Assembly (NCBI GenBank): GCA_002336465.1
Contig: DDEP01000022.1
Span: forward strand, 1-6,545
Length of the DNA: 6,545 bases
DNA from: Pedobacter sp. UBA1951
Lineage (GTDB): Bacteria; Bacteroidota; Bacteroidia; Sphingobacteriales; Sphingobacteriaceae
Direction: 5' to 3'
Shown here: positions 1 to 6,295 of the stretch, in pieces
Layout: the number at the start of each line of letters is the position of its first letter
How positions within the stretch are numbered: the stretch's first letter is position 1
Notes under the pieces: model-generated
The model's input: only the letters and a program-made list of their open reading frames with translations
Told to the model about the DNA's origin: nothing
The model's database searches: none
Position numbers and translations under genes: made by a program

Positions 1-900
1 GCCATCCCCACTTTGCATGCAGAAATTGCCCCTCCGTTTTCAGGAAGAGTAACTGCTGTTCATTTACAATTGGGCATGAAAACAAAACCCGGAACACCGC
101 TTTTCGAAATCAGTTCTCCAGAATTTATTGAAGCCCAAAAAGCCTTCTTTCAGGCCAAATCAGAATACCAAAATGCCCAACTTATCTTAAAAAGGCAACA
201 AGACCTTAAAGCTAATGGCGTTGGGGCCGAACGCGATTTGGAAGAAGCTAAAACCAATTTTGAGCTAAAAGAAAAAGATTACCAAAATGCAATTGCATCA
301 CTCAAAATATTCAATGTAGATGTAAACAAACTGGTATTTGGACAGCCTTTCATTGTACGATCGCCCATTGCTGGTGAAGTCATAGAAAACGATGTAGTAA
401 ACGGACATTATATCAAAGCCGACGACGCTCCACACGCCAAAGTTGCTGAGCTGAACAAAGTATGGGTAGCAGGTATGGTCAAAGAAAAAGACATCCGTTT
501 TATACATGAATTAGATGGAGCAGAAATACAAGTAGCCGCTTATCCGGGCAAAAAAATTAGTGGTAAGGTTTATCATGTAAATGAAATCGTTGATGAAGAG
601 ACCCGAAGTGTACAAGTACTGATAGTTTGCGAAAATAAAGACCATGCCCTAAAACCAGGTATGTACGTAACCGTAAAATTTGTCGATACCCCTGCCGAGA
701 CCTTGTTTGTGCCAGCCAAAGCAGTACTTCAGTTTAATGATAAAAGTTATGTATGGGTACAGATAGGTAAAAATAAATATGTAAAACGTTACGTAGAAAC
801 CGGCATTACAGCTAAGGATAACGTACAAATCCTATCTGGCCTTAGCAACGGAGATACGGTAATCAGCGAAGGTGCATTCTATCTCTTAGATGCAAAATAA
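1..900 (+). CDS. czcB: RND efflux periplasmic adaptor (membrane fusion protein, CzcB/CusB-like), 5'-truncated by window edge
   Basis: Periplasmic adaptor that links the inner-membrane RND pump to the outer-membrane channel. The frame is open from base 1, so the true start, signal peptide and N-terminal strand lie upstream; the TTG at 13 is only an internal leucine codon. Numbering visible residues from base 1: first lipoyl half about 6-44 (PPFSGRV, then LGMKTKPGTPLFEI); a charged helical hairpin about 42-105, rich in Lys, Glu, Gln and Ala; second lipoyl half about 117-150 (IVRSPIAGEV); beta-barrel domain about 154-228, including the typical LKPGMYVTV; membrane-proximal domain about 236-298, ending GAFYLLDAK. 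This domain order is diagnostic of the family. No His- or Met-rich metal-binding stretch appears in the visible part, but one could lie in the missing N-terminus. It is followed by a pump gene after 144 nt. The czcB name rests on that context and family resemblance, not on a demonstrated substrate. Confidence 0.93.
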   Translation, partial: AIPTLHAEIAPPFSGRVTAVHLQLGMKTKPGTPLFEISSPEFIEAQKAFFQAKSEYQNAQLILKRQQDLKANGVGAERDLEEAKTNFELKEKDYQNAIASLKIFNVDVNKLVFGQPFIVRSPIAGEVIENDVVNGHYIKADDAPHAKVAELNKVWVAGMVKEKDIRFIHELDGAEIQVAAYPGKKISGKVYHVNEIVDEETRSVQVLIVCENKDHALKPGMYVTVKFVDTPAETLFVPAKAVLQFNDKSYVWVQIGKNKYVKRYVETGITAKDNVQILSGLSNGDTVISEGAFYLLDAK

Positions 901-905
901 CCTAG

Positions 906-924
906 TTGTCCTGAGCTTCTCGAT
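906..924 (+). repeat. Degenerate direct copy of the intergenic repeat unit
   Basis: TTGTC followed by CTGAGCTTCTCGAT resembles the left arm of the hairpin at 939-961 (TTGTC, AGGT, TGAGCTTTTCGA) with about three bases missing and a C for T in the tail. It starts 33 nt before that arm and reads in the same direction. It looks like a decayed or partial copy of the same unit. Alternatively it could pair with the right arm at 985-1007 through TTGTC and TGAGCTT, competing with the main hairpin. Moderate confidence that the similarity is not chance. Confidence 0.45.
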
Positions 925-938
925 CTATTAGAAGAGCA

Positions 939-1007
939 TTGTCAGGTTGAGCTTTTCGAAGCCCAACAACCTGTCCCAAAGTTACTTCTGAAAGCTCAAT
1001 ATGACAA
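939..1007. repeat. Imperfect inverted repeat (REP-like palindrome) between adaptor and pump genes
   Basis: The left arm at 939-961 and the right arm at 985-1007 are 23 nt each and pair at 19 of 23 positions: TTGTCA/TGACAA, TTGAGCTTT/AAAGCTCAA and GAAG/CTTC, interrupted by two 2-nt mismatches. The loop at 962-984 is also 23 nt. No T-run follows the right arm (next bases ATAAACTC), so it does not look like an intrinsic terminator. It resembles the dispersed intergenic units containing a GAGCTTNTCGAAG core that I recall from Bacteroidota genomes; that link is from memory. As RNA it could form a stem ending 37 nt before the pump start and tune processing, stability or pump expression relative to the adaptor; that role is inference. 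Confidence 0.7.
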
Positions 1008-1044
1008 ATAAACTCAATGCGATAACAATTTAAAAGATATTGAT

Positions 1045-4000
1045 GTGAAAAATCTATTCAACCATACCATTGCCAAGCGCTGGTTAGTACTGGCGTTGTT
1101 TATGCTCTTAGCCTTTTTTGGCTACTATTCTTGGACACAATTATCTATAGAAGCCTATCCCGATATTGGCGATGTAACCTCACAAGTGGTAACACAAGTT
1201 CCGGGGCTTGCTGCCGAAGAGATGGAGCAACAAATTACCATCCCTATTGAGCGGGCCATTAATGGTTTACCCGGCATGCATGTAATGCGCAGCAAAAGTA
1301 CTTTTGGGCTTTCAATGGTTACCATTGTGTTTGATGATGGTACAGACGATTATTTTGCAAGAACGCGCATACAGGAACGTTTAACCGATTTAGAATTACC
1401 ATACGGTGCAAAACCGGGCTTAGATCCTCTTACCTCACCTACCGGAGAAATATTTAGGTACATCATCGAAAGTAAATCGCATGATCTGCGTGAGCTTACC
1501 GATCTTCAGAACTTTGTAATCATTCCACGCATTAAACAAGTAGCTGGAGTAGCCGATGTTACCAATTTTGGAGGTATTACCACGCAGTTTCAAATAGAGC
1601 TCGATCCACACAAATTAGAACAGTACAACATTTCGCTCAATGATGTAGCAGGTAAAGTAGGTGCCAATAATACCAATGCAGGCGGTAGTGTAATGGACCG
1701 TGGCGACCAATCATATGTAGTAAGAGGTATAGGCTTGGTAAGAACCTTAGATGACATGGGTAAGATCGTGGTAAAATCTGTAAATGGTACACCTATTTTC
1801 ATGAACGATATCGGTAAAATCAAATACGGCAATTTGGAACGCAAGGGTGCCTTGGGCTATTCAGACAAACGCGGTGTTAATTATTCTGATAATATAGAAG
1901 GCATAGTGCTGCTCTTGAAACAGCAAAATCCTTCTGTGGTGTTAAAAGGTGTTAATGAGGCTGTAGATGAGCTCAATAATGGCCTACTGCCTGAAGGCGT
2001 AAAAATACATCCTTTTTTAGACCGTACCAATCTGGTAGATACTACTTTGCATACCGTATCTAAAACCTTACTAGAAGGTATGGCTTTGGTTATTATTGTA
2101 CTGATTCTGTTTCTCGGAAGCTGGCGGGCTGCCCTATTGGTTGCGGTTACCATTCCGGTATCGTTGCTCATGGCTTTTATACTCATGCACCTAACCCATA
2201 TCCCTGCCAACCTTTTATCATTAGGAGCTATAGACTTCGGTATTATTGTAGATGGCGCCATCGTAATGATGGAAGCCGTATTGAAAAAAAGAGAAGACCA
2301 TGAAACAGAAACACTAAGCCCAACAGGTGTGGCCTCATTGGTAAAGCAAATGGCCAGACCCATTTTCTTTGCAACCATTATCATCATCACAGCTTACCTG
2401 CCTTTGTTCGCTTTTGAACGGGTAGAAAAAAAGCTCTTTACCCCTATGGCCTTTACTGTAGGCTATGCATTATTAGGCGCTCTATTGGTGGCTTTGTTCT
2501 TAATCCCAGGCTTGGCTTATGCCGTGTACCGTAAACCGCAAAAAGTATATCACAACAAGTGGTTAGAAAAGCTTGGTCATCTTTACCACAGCCGCATTGG
2601 CAAGCTATTGCAGAAACCTAAAAAAGTATTTTTGCCATTGGCATTGATATTTTTGGGTGCTGTGGGGCTAACCATTACCGTGGGCAAAGATTTTCTGCCA
2701 CCCTTAGATGAAGGTTCTATCTGGCTTCAAGTGTCACTACCTCCGGGCATTACCGTAGAAAAATCAAAAGAGATGAGCGATACCTTAAGGGCTCGCACTT
2801 TGAAATACCCCGAAGTAACTTATGTAATGGTACAAGCAGGTCGTAACGACGATGGAACAGACGCTTGGACCCCTTCTCACTTTGAGTGCAGCGTAGGTTT
2901 ATTACCTTATAGCAAATGGAAAGGCGGCAAGACCAAAGCAGACCTTATTAACGAACTGGCAGCAGAATACGCCCAAATGCCTGGTTATAACGTAGCCTTT
3001 TCGCAACCTATGATTGATGGGGTAATGGACAAAATAGCAGGGGCACACAGCGAGTTGGTAGTAAAAATATATGGGGAAGACTTTAAAGAAACCCGCCGCA
3101 TTGCCGAAGAAGTACTGAGCACATTGCACAAAGTAAAAGGCGCTGTTGATCTGGCTATAGACCAAGAACCACCCCTACCACAATTACAGGTTATTGCCGA
3201 TCGCGATAAGATTGCACAATATGGTTTAAATGTTGCCGATGTATCGGACCTGATTGAAACAGCCATTGGTGGTAAAACCATTTCGCAGGTTTTTCAGGGT
3301 TCTAAAGTATATGATATTATTTGTCGCTATAATGAAGATAGCCGCAATACCCCAGAGAAAATAGGCAACCTCATGTTAACCAATGAGGCGGGAGCAAAAA
3401 TCCCTTTATCGCAGGTAGCAGAAGTGAAATTAAATACCGGAGAAAGCACCATTTCTAGAGAAATGAACAAACGGCAGTTAACCGTACGCTTAAACCTTCG
3501 CGGCAACGACCTTACCTCGTTCCTTAAAGAAGCACAGGCAAAAATAGAAGCGAATGTAAAATATGATCATGCTAAATACAACATCAAGTGGGGCGGCCAA
3601 TTTGAAAACCAGAACAGAGCTTATAGCCACTTGGCATTAATTGTACCCATGGCCCTGGCTATTATGTTCATCCTGCTGTATGGTGCATTTGGTAGTTTTC
3701 AGCAAGCAGGTTTGTTAATGAGCGTAGTGCCATTGGCCTTATTTGGAGGCATGTTGGCCTTAAATATAAGGGGCATGACCCTTAACGTATCATCATCAGT
3801 AGGTTTCATCGCTTTATTTGGCGTGGCTATTCAAAATGGGGTGCTCATGATCAGTCAGTTTAATATGCTCAGAAAAAACGGCTATGCATTGGCAGATGCC
3901 GTATGGGAAGGCTCTAAACAACGCTTTAGACCAGTATTGATGACCGCCACCGTTGCCATATTGGGCCTCTTGCCGGCATCGTTGGCAACAGGTATTGGTT

Positions 4001-4146
4001 CTGATGTGCAAAGGCCATTGGCCACCGTAATTGTGTATGGTTTGCTTTTCGCCACGATCATTACGTTGTATGCTTTGCCAGCTCTTTATTATCTCTTCGA
4101 GAAAAGAAAAGACATCAAAAACAACCATCAAGAAATTAAACCCTAA
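1045..4146 (+). CDS. czcA: Heavy-metal efflux RND pump, CzcA/CusA family (HME-RND)
   Basis: Inner-membrane, proton-driven trimeric pump that exports metal cations through the adaptor and outer-membrane channel. At 1033 aa it is full length for the family. Architecture: TM1 about 13-31; first large periplasmic loop about 32-340; TM2-TM6 about 343-494; TM7 about 529-547; second loop about 548-862; TM8-TM12 about 863-1012; short charged, His-containing tail. TM4 carries D397, D403 and E410 in GAIDFGIIVDGAIVMME, the charged proton-relay pattern of CzcA-type pumps (D402, D408, E415 in Cupriavidus CzcA, from memory). Other family motifs are GKDFLPPLDEGSIW (547-560) and SVGFIALFGVAIQNGVLM (918-935). 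Start: GTG 1045 is the only good choice. An in-frame stop lies at 1009-1011, and the ATG at 1043 is out of frame and runs straight into TGA. There are only two cysteines (C615, C760). Substrate is most likely a divalent cation; Cu/Ag is not excluded. Confidence 0.96.
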   Translation: MKNLFNHTIAKRWLVLALFMLLAFFGYYSWTQLSIEAYPDIGDVTSQVVTQVPGLAAEEMEQQITIPIERAINGLPGMHVMRSKSTFGLSMVTIVFDDGTDDYFARTRIQERLTDLELPYGAKPGLDPLTSPTGEIFRYIIESKSHDLRELTDLQNFVIIPRIKQVAGVADVTNFGGITTQFQIELDPHKLEQYNISLNDVAGKVGANNTNAGGSVMDRGDQSYVVRGIGLVRTLDDMGKIVVKSVNGTPIFMNDIGKIKYGNLERKGALGYSDKRGVNYSDNIEGIVLLLKQQNPSVVLKGVNEAVDELNNGLLPEGVKIHPFLDRTNLVDTTLHTVSKTLLEGMALVIIVLILFLGSWRAALLVAVTIPVSLLMAFILMHLTHIPANLLSLGAIDFGIIVDGAIVMMEAVLKKREDHETETLSPTGVASLVKQMARPIFFATIIIITAYLPLFAFERVEKKLFTPMAFTVGYALLGALLVALFLIPGLAYAVYRKPQKVYHNKWLEKLGHLYHSRIGKLLQKPKKVFLPLALIFLGAVGLTITVGKDFLPPLDEGSIWLQVSLPPGITVEKSKEMSDTLRARTLKYPEVTYVMVQAGRNDDGTDAWTPSHFECSVGLLPYSKWKGGKTKADLINELAAEYAQMPGYNVAFSQPMIDGVMDKIAGAHSELVVKIYGEDFKETRRIAEEVLSTLHKVKGAVDLAIDQEPPLPQLQVIADRDKIAQYGLNVADVSDLIETAIGGKTISQVFQGSKVYDIICRYNEDSRNTPEKIGNLMLTNEAGAKIPLSQVAEVKLNTGESTISREMNKRQLTVRLNLRGNDLTSFLKEAQAKIEANVKYDHAKYNIKWGGQFENQNRAYSHLALIVPMALAIMFILLYGAFGSFQQAGLLMSVVPLALFGGMLALNIRGMTLNVSSSVGFIALFGVAIQNGVLMISQFNMLRKNGYALADAVWEGSKQRFRPVLMTATVAILGLLPASLATGIGSDVQRPLATVIVYGLLFATIITLYALPALYYLFEKRKDIKNNHQEIKP

Positions 4147-4157
4147 AAAAAGAAATC
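4147..4157 (+). promoter_or_regulatory. A-rich translation-initiation spacer before czcC
   Basis: The whole gap between the czcA stop and the czcC ATG is 11 nt, AAAAAGAAATC. It is purine-rich, lacks a strong GGAGG-type site, and has an AGAAA core 3-7 nt before the ATG, as is common in Bacteroidota where A-rich upstream sequence replaces a strong Shine-Dalgarno. It differs by one base from the spacer before the next gene (5457-5467). The tight spacing supports a shared transcript and possibly coupled translation. Confidence 0.5.
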
Positions 4158-5456
4158 ATGTTACTAAAGCAAATACACCATAGCTATCTTTTAATAGTGC
4201 CTTTTATGCTTTTTACCGCTGGCTTGGCAAAGGCACAAACAGATACTATTTTTCAGAAAAAACCGGTTTTATATCGCGATTTTATAGAAGAGGTTAAAAA
4301 AAACAATGTGGCTTATGCAGCCGAAAAATTTAATGTGAGTATTTCAGAAGCCAGTATAGAAAGTGCAAAAATATCACCCGATCCCGAGTTAAGTGCTGGT
4401 TGGTTCGATAATGGCCAGCGGAGGTTAAACATGGGCTACGGCTACAATGCAGGTATAGGCTGGACATTAGAACTGGGCGGAAAACGCAAGGCTAGGGTTG
4501 ATCTAGCCAAAAGCGAAACAGCACTTAGCCGTTATCTTTTGCAAGACTATTTTAATAACCTCCGTGCAGATGCCACCATTAAGTATTTAGAGGCTATGCG
4601 CAACCAGCAATGGACAACCGTACAACTGAGCTCTTACGATGCCATGAACCAACTGGCTAAATCAGATAGCATAAGGGCTAAATTGGGTGCCATTACCGCA
4701 GTAGATGCCAAACAGAGCAAATTAGAGGCCGGAACCATGCTCAATGAAGTTTACCAAGCCATAGCCAATTGGAAAGCCTCTTTGAGCGACCTTAACCTGC
4801 TTATGGGTGCAAAGCAAAGCGATGCCCTTACCACTACCCTTGGTGGGTTTACCCATTTTGACCGCAATTTTGATCTTGCAAAGCTTATTGTAAACGCACA
4901 AAATAACCGCACAGATCTTATGGCTGCTTTACAGAACAAAGATGTAGCACAAAAAATGTTGCAACTGGCTAAGGCAAACAGAGTAATAGACTTAGGGTTA
5001 AATGCAGGCATCACTTATTCATCTTATGTGCGTAATGTGATTGCTCCAACGCCATCAACTACGCAAACCAGTATAGGGATTAGCATCCCTTTAAAATTCT
5101 CCAATAATCATGCTGGCGAATTAAAAACGGCTTACTACAGTGCACAACAATCAGAAATGCAATACAAGCAGGCCGATTTACAGGTACAAACAGAGGTAAC
5201 ACAAGCTTATTTCAATTACCAAGCGGCACAGCAACAGGTAAAACAGTTCAATAGTGGTTTGCTTAATGAGGCCAAAATAATCCTCGATGGCAAGATATAC
5301 AGTTACAAACGAGGCGAAACCACCCTGTTAGAAGTATTGAATGCACAACGTACTTATAACGATGTACAACAAAATTATTATGAAACGCTGTTCAACTACG
5401 CATCTGCTTTGGTAACGCTCGAAAAAGCAGCTGGTATCTGGGACATCAACTTTTAA
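4158..5456 (+). CDS. czcC: TolC-family outer-membrane efflux channel (CzcC-like)
   Basis: Outer-membrane factor of the tripartite pump: the duct that carries exported cations across the outer membrane. 432 aa, normal for the CzcC group. An N-terminal signal peptide (hydrophobic about 10-25, LLIVPFMLFTAGLAKA) ends in an AKA|Q-type type I cleavage site near residue 26; no lipobox cysteine is present, so it is not a lipoprotein, unlike many outer-membrane factors. Two outer-membrane efflux repeats are visible. The first runs about 40-215, with SPDPELSAGW, the strand ending TLELGGKRKARV (103-114) and long Ala/Gln/Lys-rich helices. The second runs about 240-427, with the strand IGISIPLKFSNN (306-317) and the family-typical YKRGETTLLEVLNAQRTYN (383-401). 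The ATG at 4158 sits 11 nt after the pump stop and gives a well-formed signal peptide, which supports the start. Here channel and pump are separate proteins, whereas some Bacteroidota homologues are recalled as CzcA-CzcC fusions. Confidence 0.95.
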   Translation: MLLKQIHHSYLLIVPFMLFTAGLAKAQTDTIFQKKPVLYRDFIEEVKKNNVAYAAEKFNVSISEASIESAKISPDPELSAGWFDNGQRRLNMGYGYNAGIGWTLELGGKRKARVDLAKSETALSRYLLQDYFNNLRADATIKYLEAMRNQQWTTVQLSSYDAMNQLAKSDSIRAKLGAITAVDAKQSKLEAGTMLNEVYQAIANWKASLSDLNLLMGAKQSDALTTTLGGFTHFDRNFDLAKLIVNAQNNRTDLMAALQNKDVAQKMLQLAKANRVIDLGLNAGITYSSYVRNVIAPTPSTTQTSIGISIPLKFSNNHAGELKTAYYSAQQSEMQYKQADLQVQTEVTQAYFNYQAAQQQVKQFNSGLLNEAKIILDGKIYSYKRGETTLLEVLNAQRTYNDVQQNYYETLFNYASALVTLEKAAGIWDINF

Positions 5457-5467
5457 AAGAAGAAATC
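5457..5467 (+). promoter_or_regulatory. A-rich translation-initiation spacer before the barrel-protein gene
   Basis: The gap between the czcC stop and the next ATG is 11 nt, AAGAAGAAATC. It matches the czcA-czcC gap at 10 of 11 positions, and AGAAATCATG is identical at both junctions. It supplies a purine-rich initiation region and argues that this gene is expressed with czcC rather than from its own promoter. Confidence 0.5.
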
Positions 5468-6208
5468 ATGAAAAAAATACGGAACATACTTATTGCACTT
5501 AGCATTTGCAGCACATCATGGGCGCAAACCACAGCGCCTACTCATACACAAACAGGTCAAGAAAATGCGCTTTTTGAGAATGGAAAGGTTTCTTTTGGGA
5601 TCAAAGCTGGCTTGAGCTATTCTACCCTTTACGGAGAAGGAAAAGAAACCGGATATGTTTTTGCAGGAAAACCCAGTTATGCCCCGGGTTATCATTTTGG
5701 TTTGCAGGTAAACAATAAGATCAATAAAAACTTTTGGCTAAAACATGAGCTCATCTTTAACCATAAAGTTGCAGGCATACTGCTTAATGATAGTGATAAC
5801 AATCCTTATAATTCAAAACTCAAAATGAGCTACCTAGAGCTACAGCCTGTTAACCTTACTTTTCACCTCAAAGGCTTTCAGGTCTATGCAGGTCCTTACA
5901 TTAGTGCATTGGCTGGTGCGCAGATTAGTCTTAAAGACGAAGAAGGCAATTTCTTTGATGACCACAGCATTTATGGTACAGCCAACAATGACGAAAGCGA
6001 ACATAAATATTTGCAAAAGATTGACTTTGGTATAAATACGGGTCTTGAATACCAGCTACCTGTTGGTTTATCTATTGGTGCAAAATATACCTACGGGCTA
6101 ACAGATATTTTTCAGCATGCAAGCGGTTATTCACCACATGCAGCGCAAAGCGATATTAAAATGTACAATCGCGGCTTTATGGTAGTTATTGGTTATATGT
6201 TCAAATAG
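5468..6208 (+). CDS. Small outer-membrane beta-barrel protein (porin-family-like), function unknown
   Basis: 246 aa. Signal peptide: basic MKKIRN, hydrophobic ILIALSICSTSWA, cleavage near A19|Q20. The mature N-terminus is a polar Thr/Gln linker (about 20-38). Alternating hydrophobic/aromatic strands follow: VSFGIKAGLSYS (41-52), GYHFGLQVNNKI (74-85), FWLKHELIFNHKV (89-101), YLELQPVNLTFHL (122-134), FQVYAGPYISALAG (137-150), KIDFGINTGLEYQL (184-197), LSIGAKYTYGLTDI (201-214) and a final strand GFMVVIGYMF (236-245) ending in Phe-Lys. This resembles the eight-stranded Bacteroidota outer-membrane beta-barrel families (PF13568 type, by resemblance only). Two putative loops are acidic or His-containing: about 156-180 (DEEG, DDH, NNDESEH) and about 216-230 (QHASGYSPHAAQSD). 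The 11-nt spacing after czcC makes it a likely fourth member of the efflux operon. Its role could be envelope stabilisation, metal sensing or uptake control, or unrelated; nothing in the sequence decides this. Confidence 0.82.
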   Translation: MKKIRNILIALSICSTSWAQTTAPTHTQTGQENALFENGKVSFGIKAGLSYSTLYGEGKETGYVFAGKPSYAPGYHFGLQVNNKINKNFWLKHELIFNHKVAGILLNDSDNNPYNSKLKMSYLELQPVNLTFHLKGFQVYAGPYISALAGAQISLKDEEGNFFDDHSIYGTANNDESEHKYLQKIDFGINTGLEYQLPVGLSIGAKYTYGLTDIFQHASGYSPHAAQSDIKMYNRGFMVVIGYMFK

Positions 6209-6214
6209 GTTTTT

Positions 6215-6274
6215 ATGGAGCCGAAAGTGATAAATTATAATCAATTACTTAAAACTTAAACGGTTCCATTTTTA
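6215..6274 (+). terminator. Probable intrinsic terminator ending the efflux operon
   Basis: Arms ATGGAGCCG (6215-6223) and CGGTTCCAT (6261-6269) form a 9-bp stem with one G-U pair, and the 3' arm runs into a T-rich tract (ATTTTTATTATATT from 6268). It begins 7 nt after the barrel-gene stop. The loop is long (37 nt, AT-rich) for a classic terminator, although AAGTGAT (6225-6231) can partly pair with ATC (6240-6242) and ACTT (6247-6250) inside it. The position and T-tract fit a terminator; the loop length keeps confidence moderate. Confidence 0.5.
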
Positions 6275-6295
6275 TTATATTCATAAAACAACGTT

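Noticed and set aside
166..290. Eleven-base direct repeat TACCAAAATGC at 166-176 and 280-290
   Set aside because: Both copies are in frame and encode YQNA on the two arms of the adaptor's helical hairpin. Shared helix composition or chance explains it.
939..1007. The palindrome as an intrinsic terminator separating adaptor and pump transcripts
   Set aside because: No T-tract follows the right arm, the arms are interrupted by mismatches, and ending transcription between adaptor and pump makes little functional sense.
1043..1048. ATG as alternative pump start
   Set aside because: It is out of frame with the pump and is followed directly by TGA. GTG 1045 is in frame and gives the expected N-terminus before TM1.
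1881..2390. 169-codon open frame on the minus strand
   Set aside because: It lies wholly inside the pump gene, opposite TM2-TM5 and flanking sequence. Its composition is what antisense reading of hydrophobic codons gives, with no recognisable domain.
2902..3281. Two overlapping minus-strand open frames (2902-3165 and 2985-3281)
   Set aside because: Both are antisense to the second periplasmic loop of the pump, overlap each other in different frames, and show no family resemblance.
3814..4131. 105-codon minus-strand open frame opposite the pump C-terminus
   Set aside because: Shadow of a strongly supported coding region; no signal, motif or initiation site of its own.
6224..6295. Bacteroidota-type promoter (TTG at -33, TAnnTTTG at -7) for the VOC gene
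   Set aside because: The best -7 candidate, TATATTCA at 6276-6283, is a weak match, lacks a good -33 partner and would leave a leader of only a few bases.
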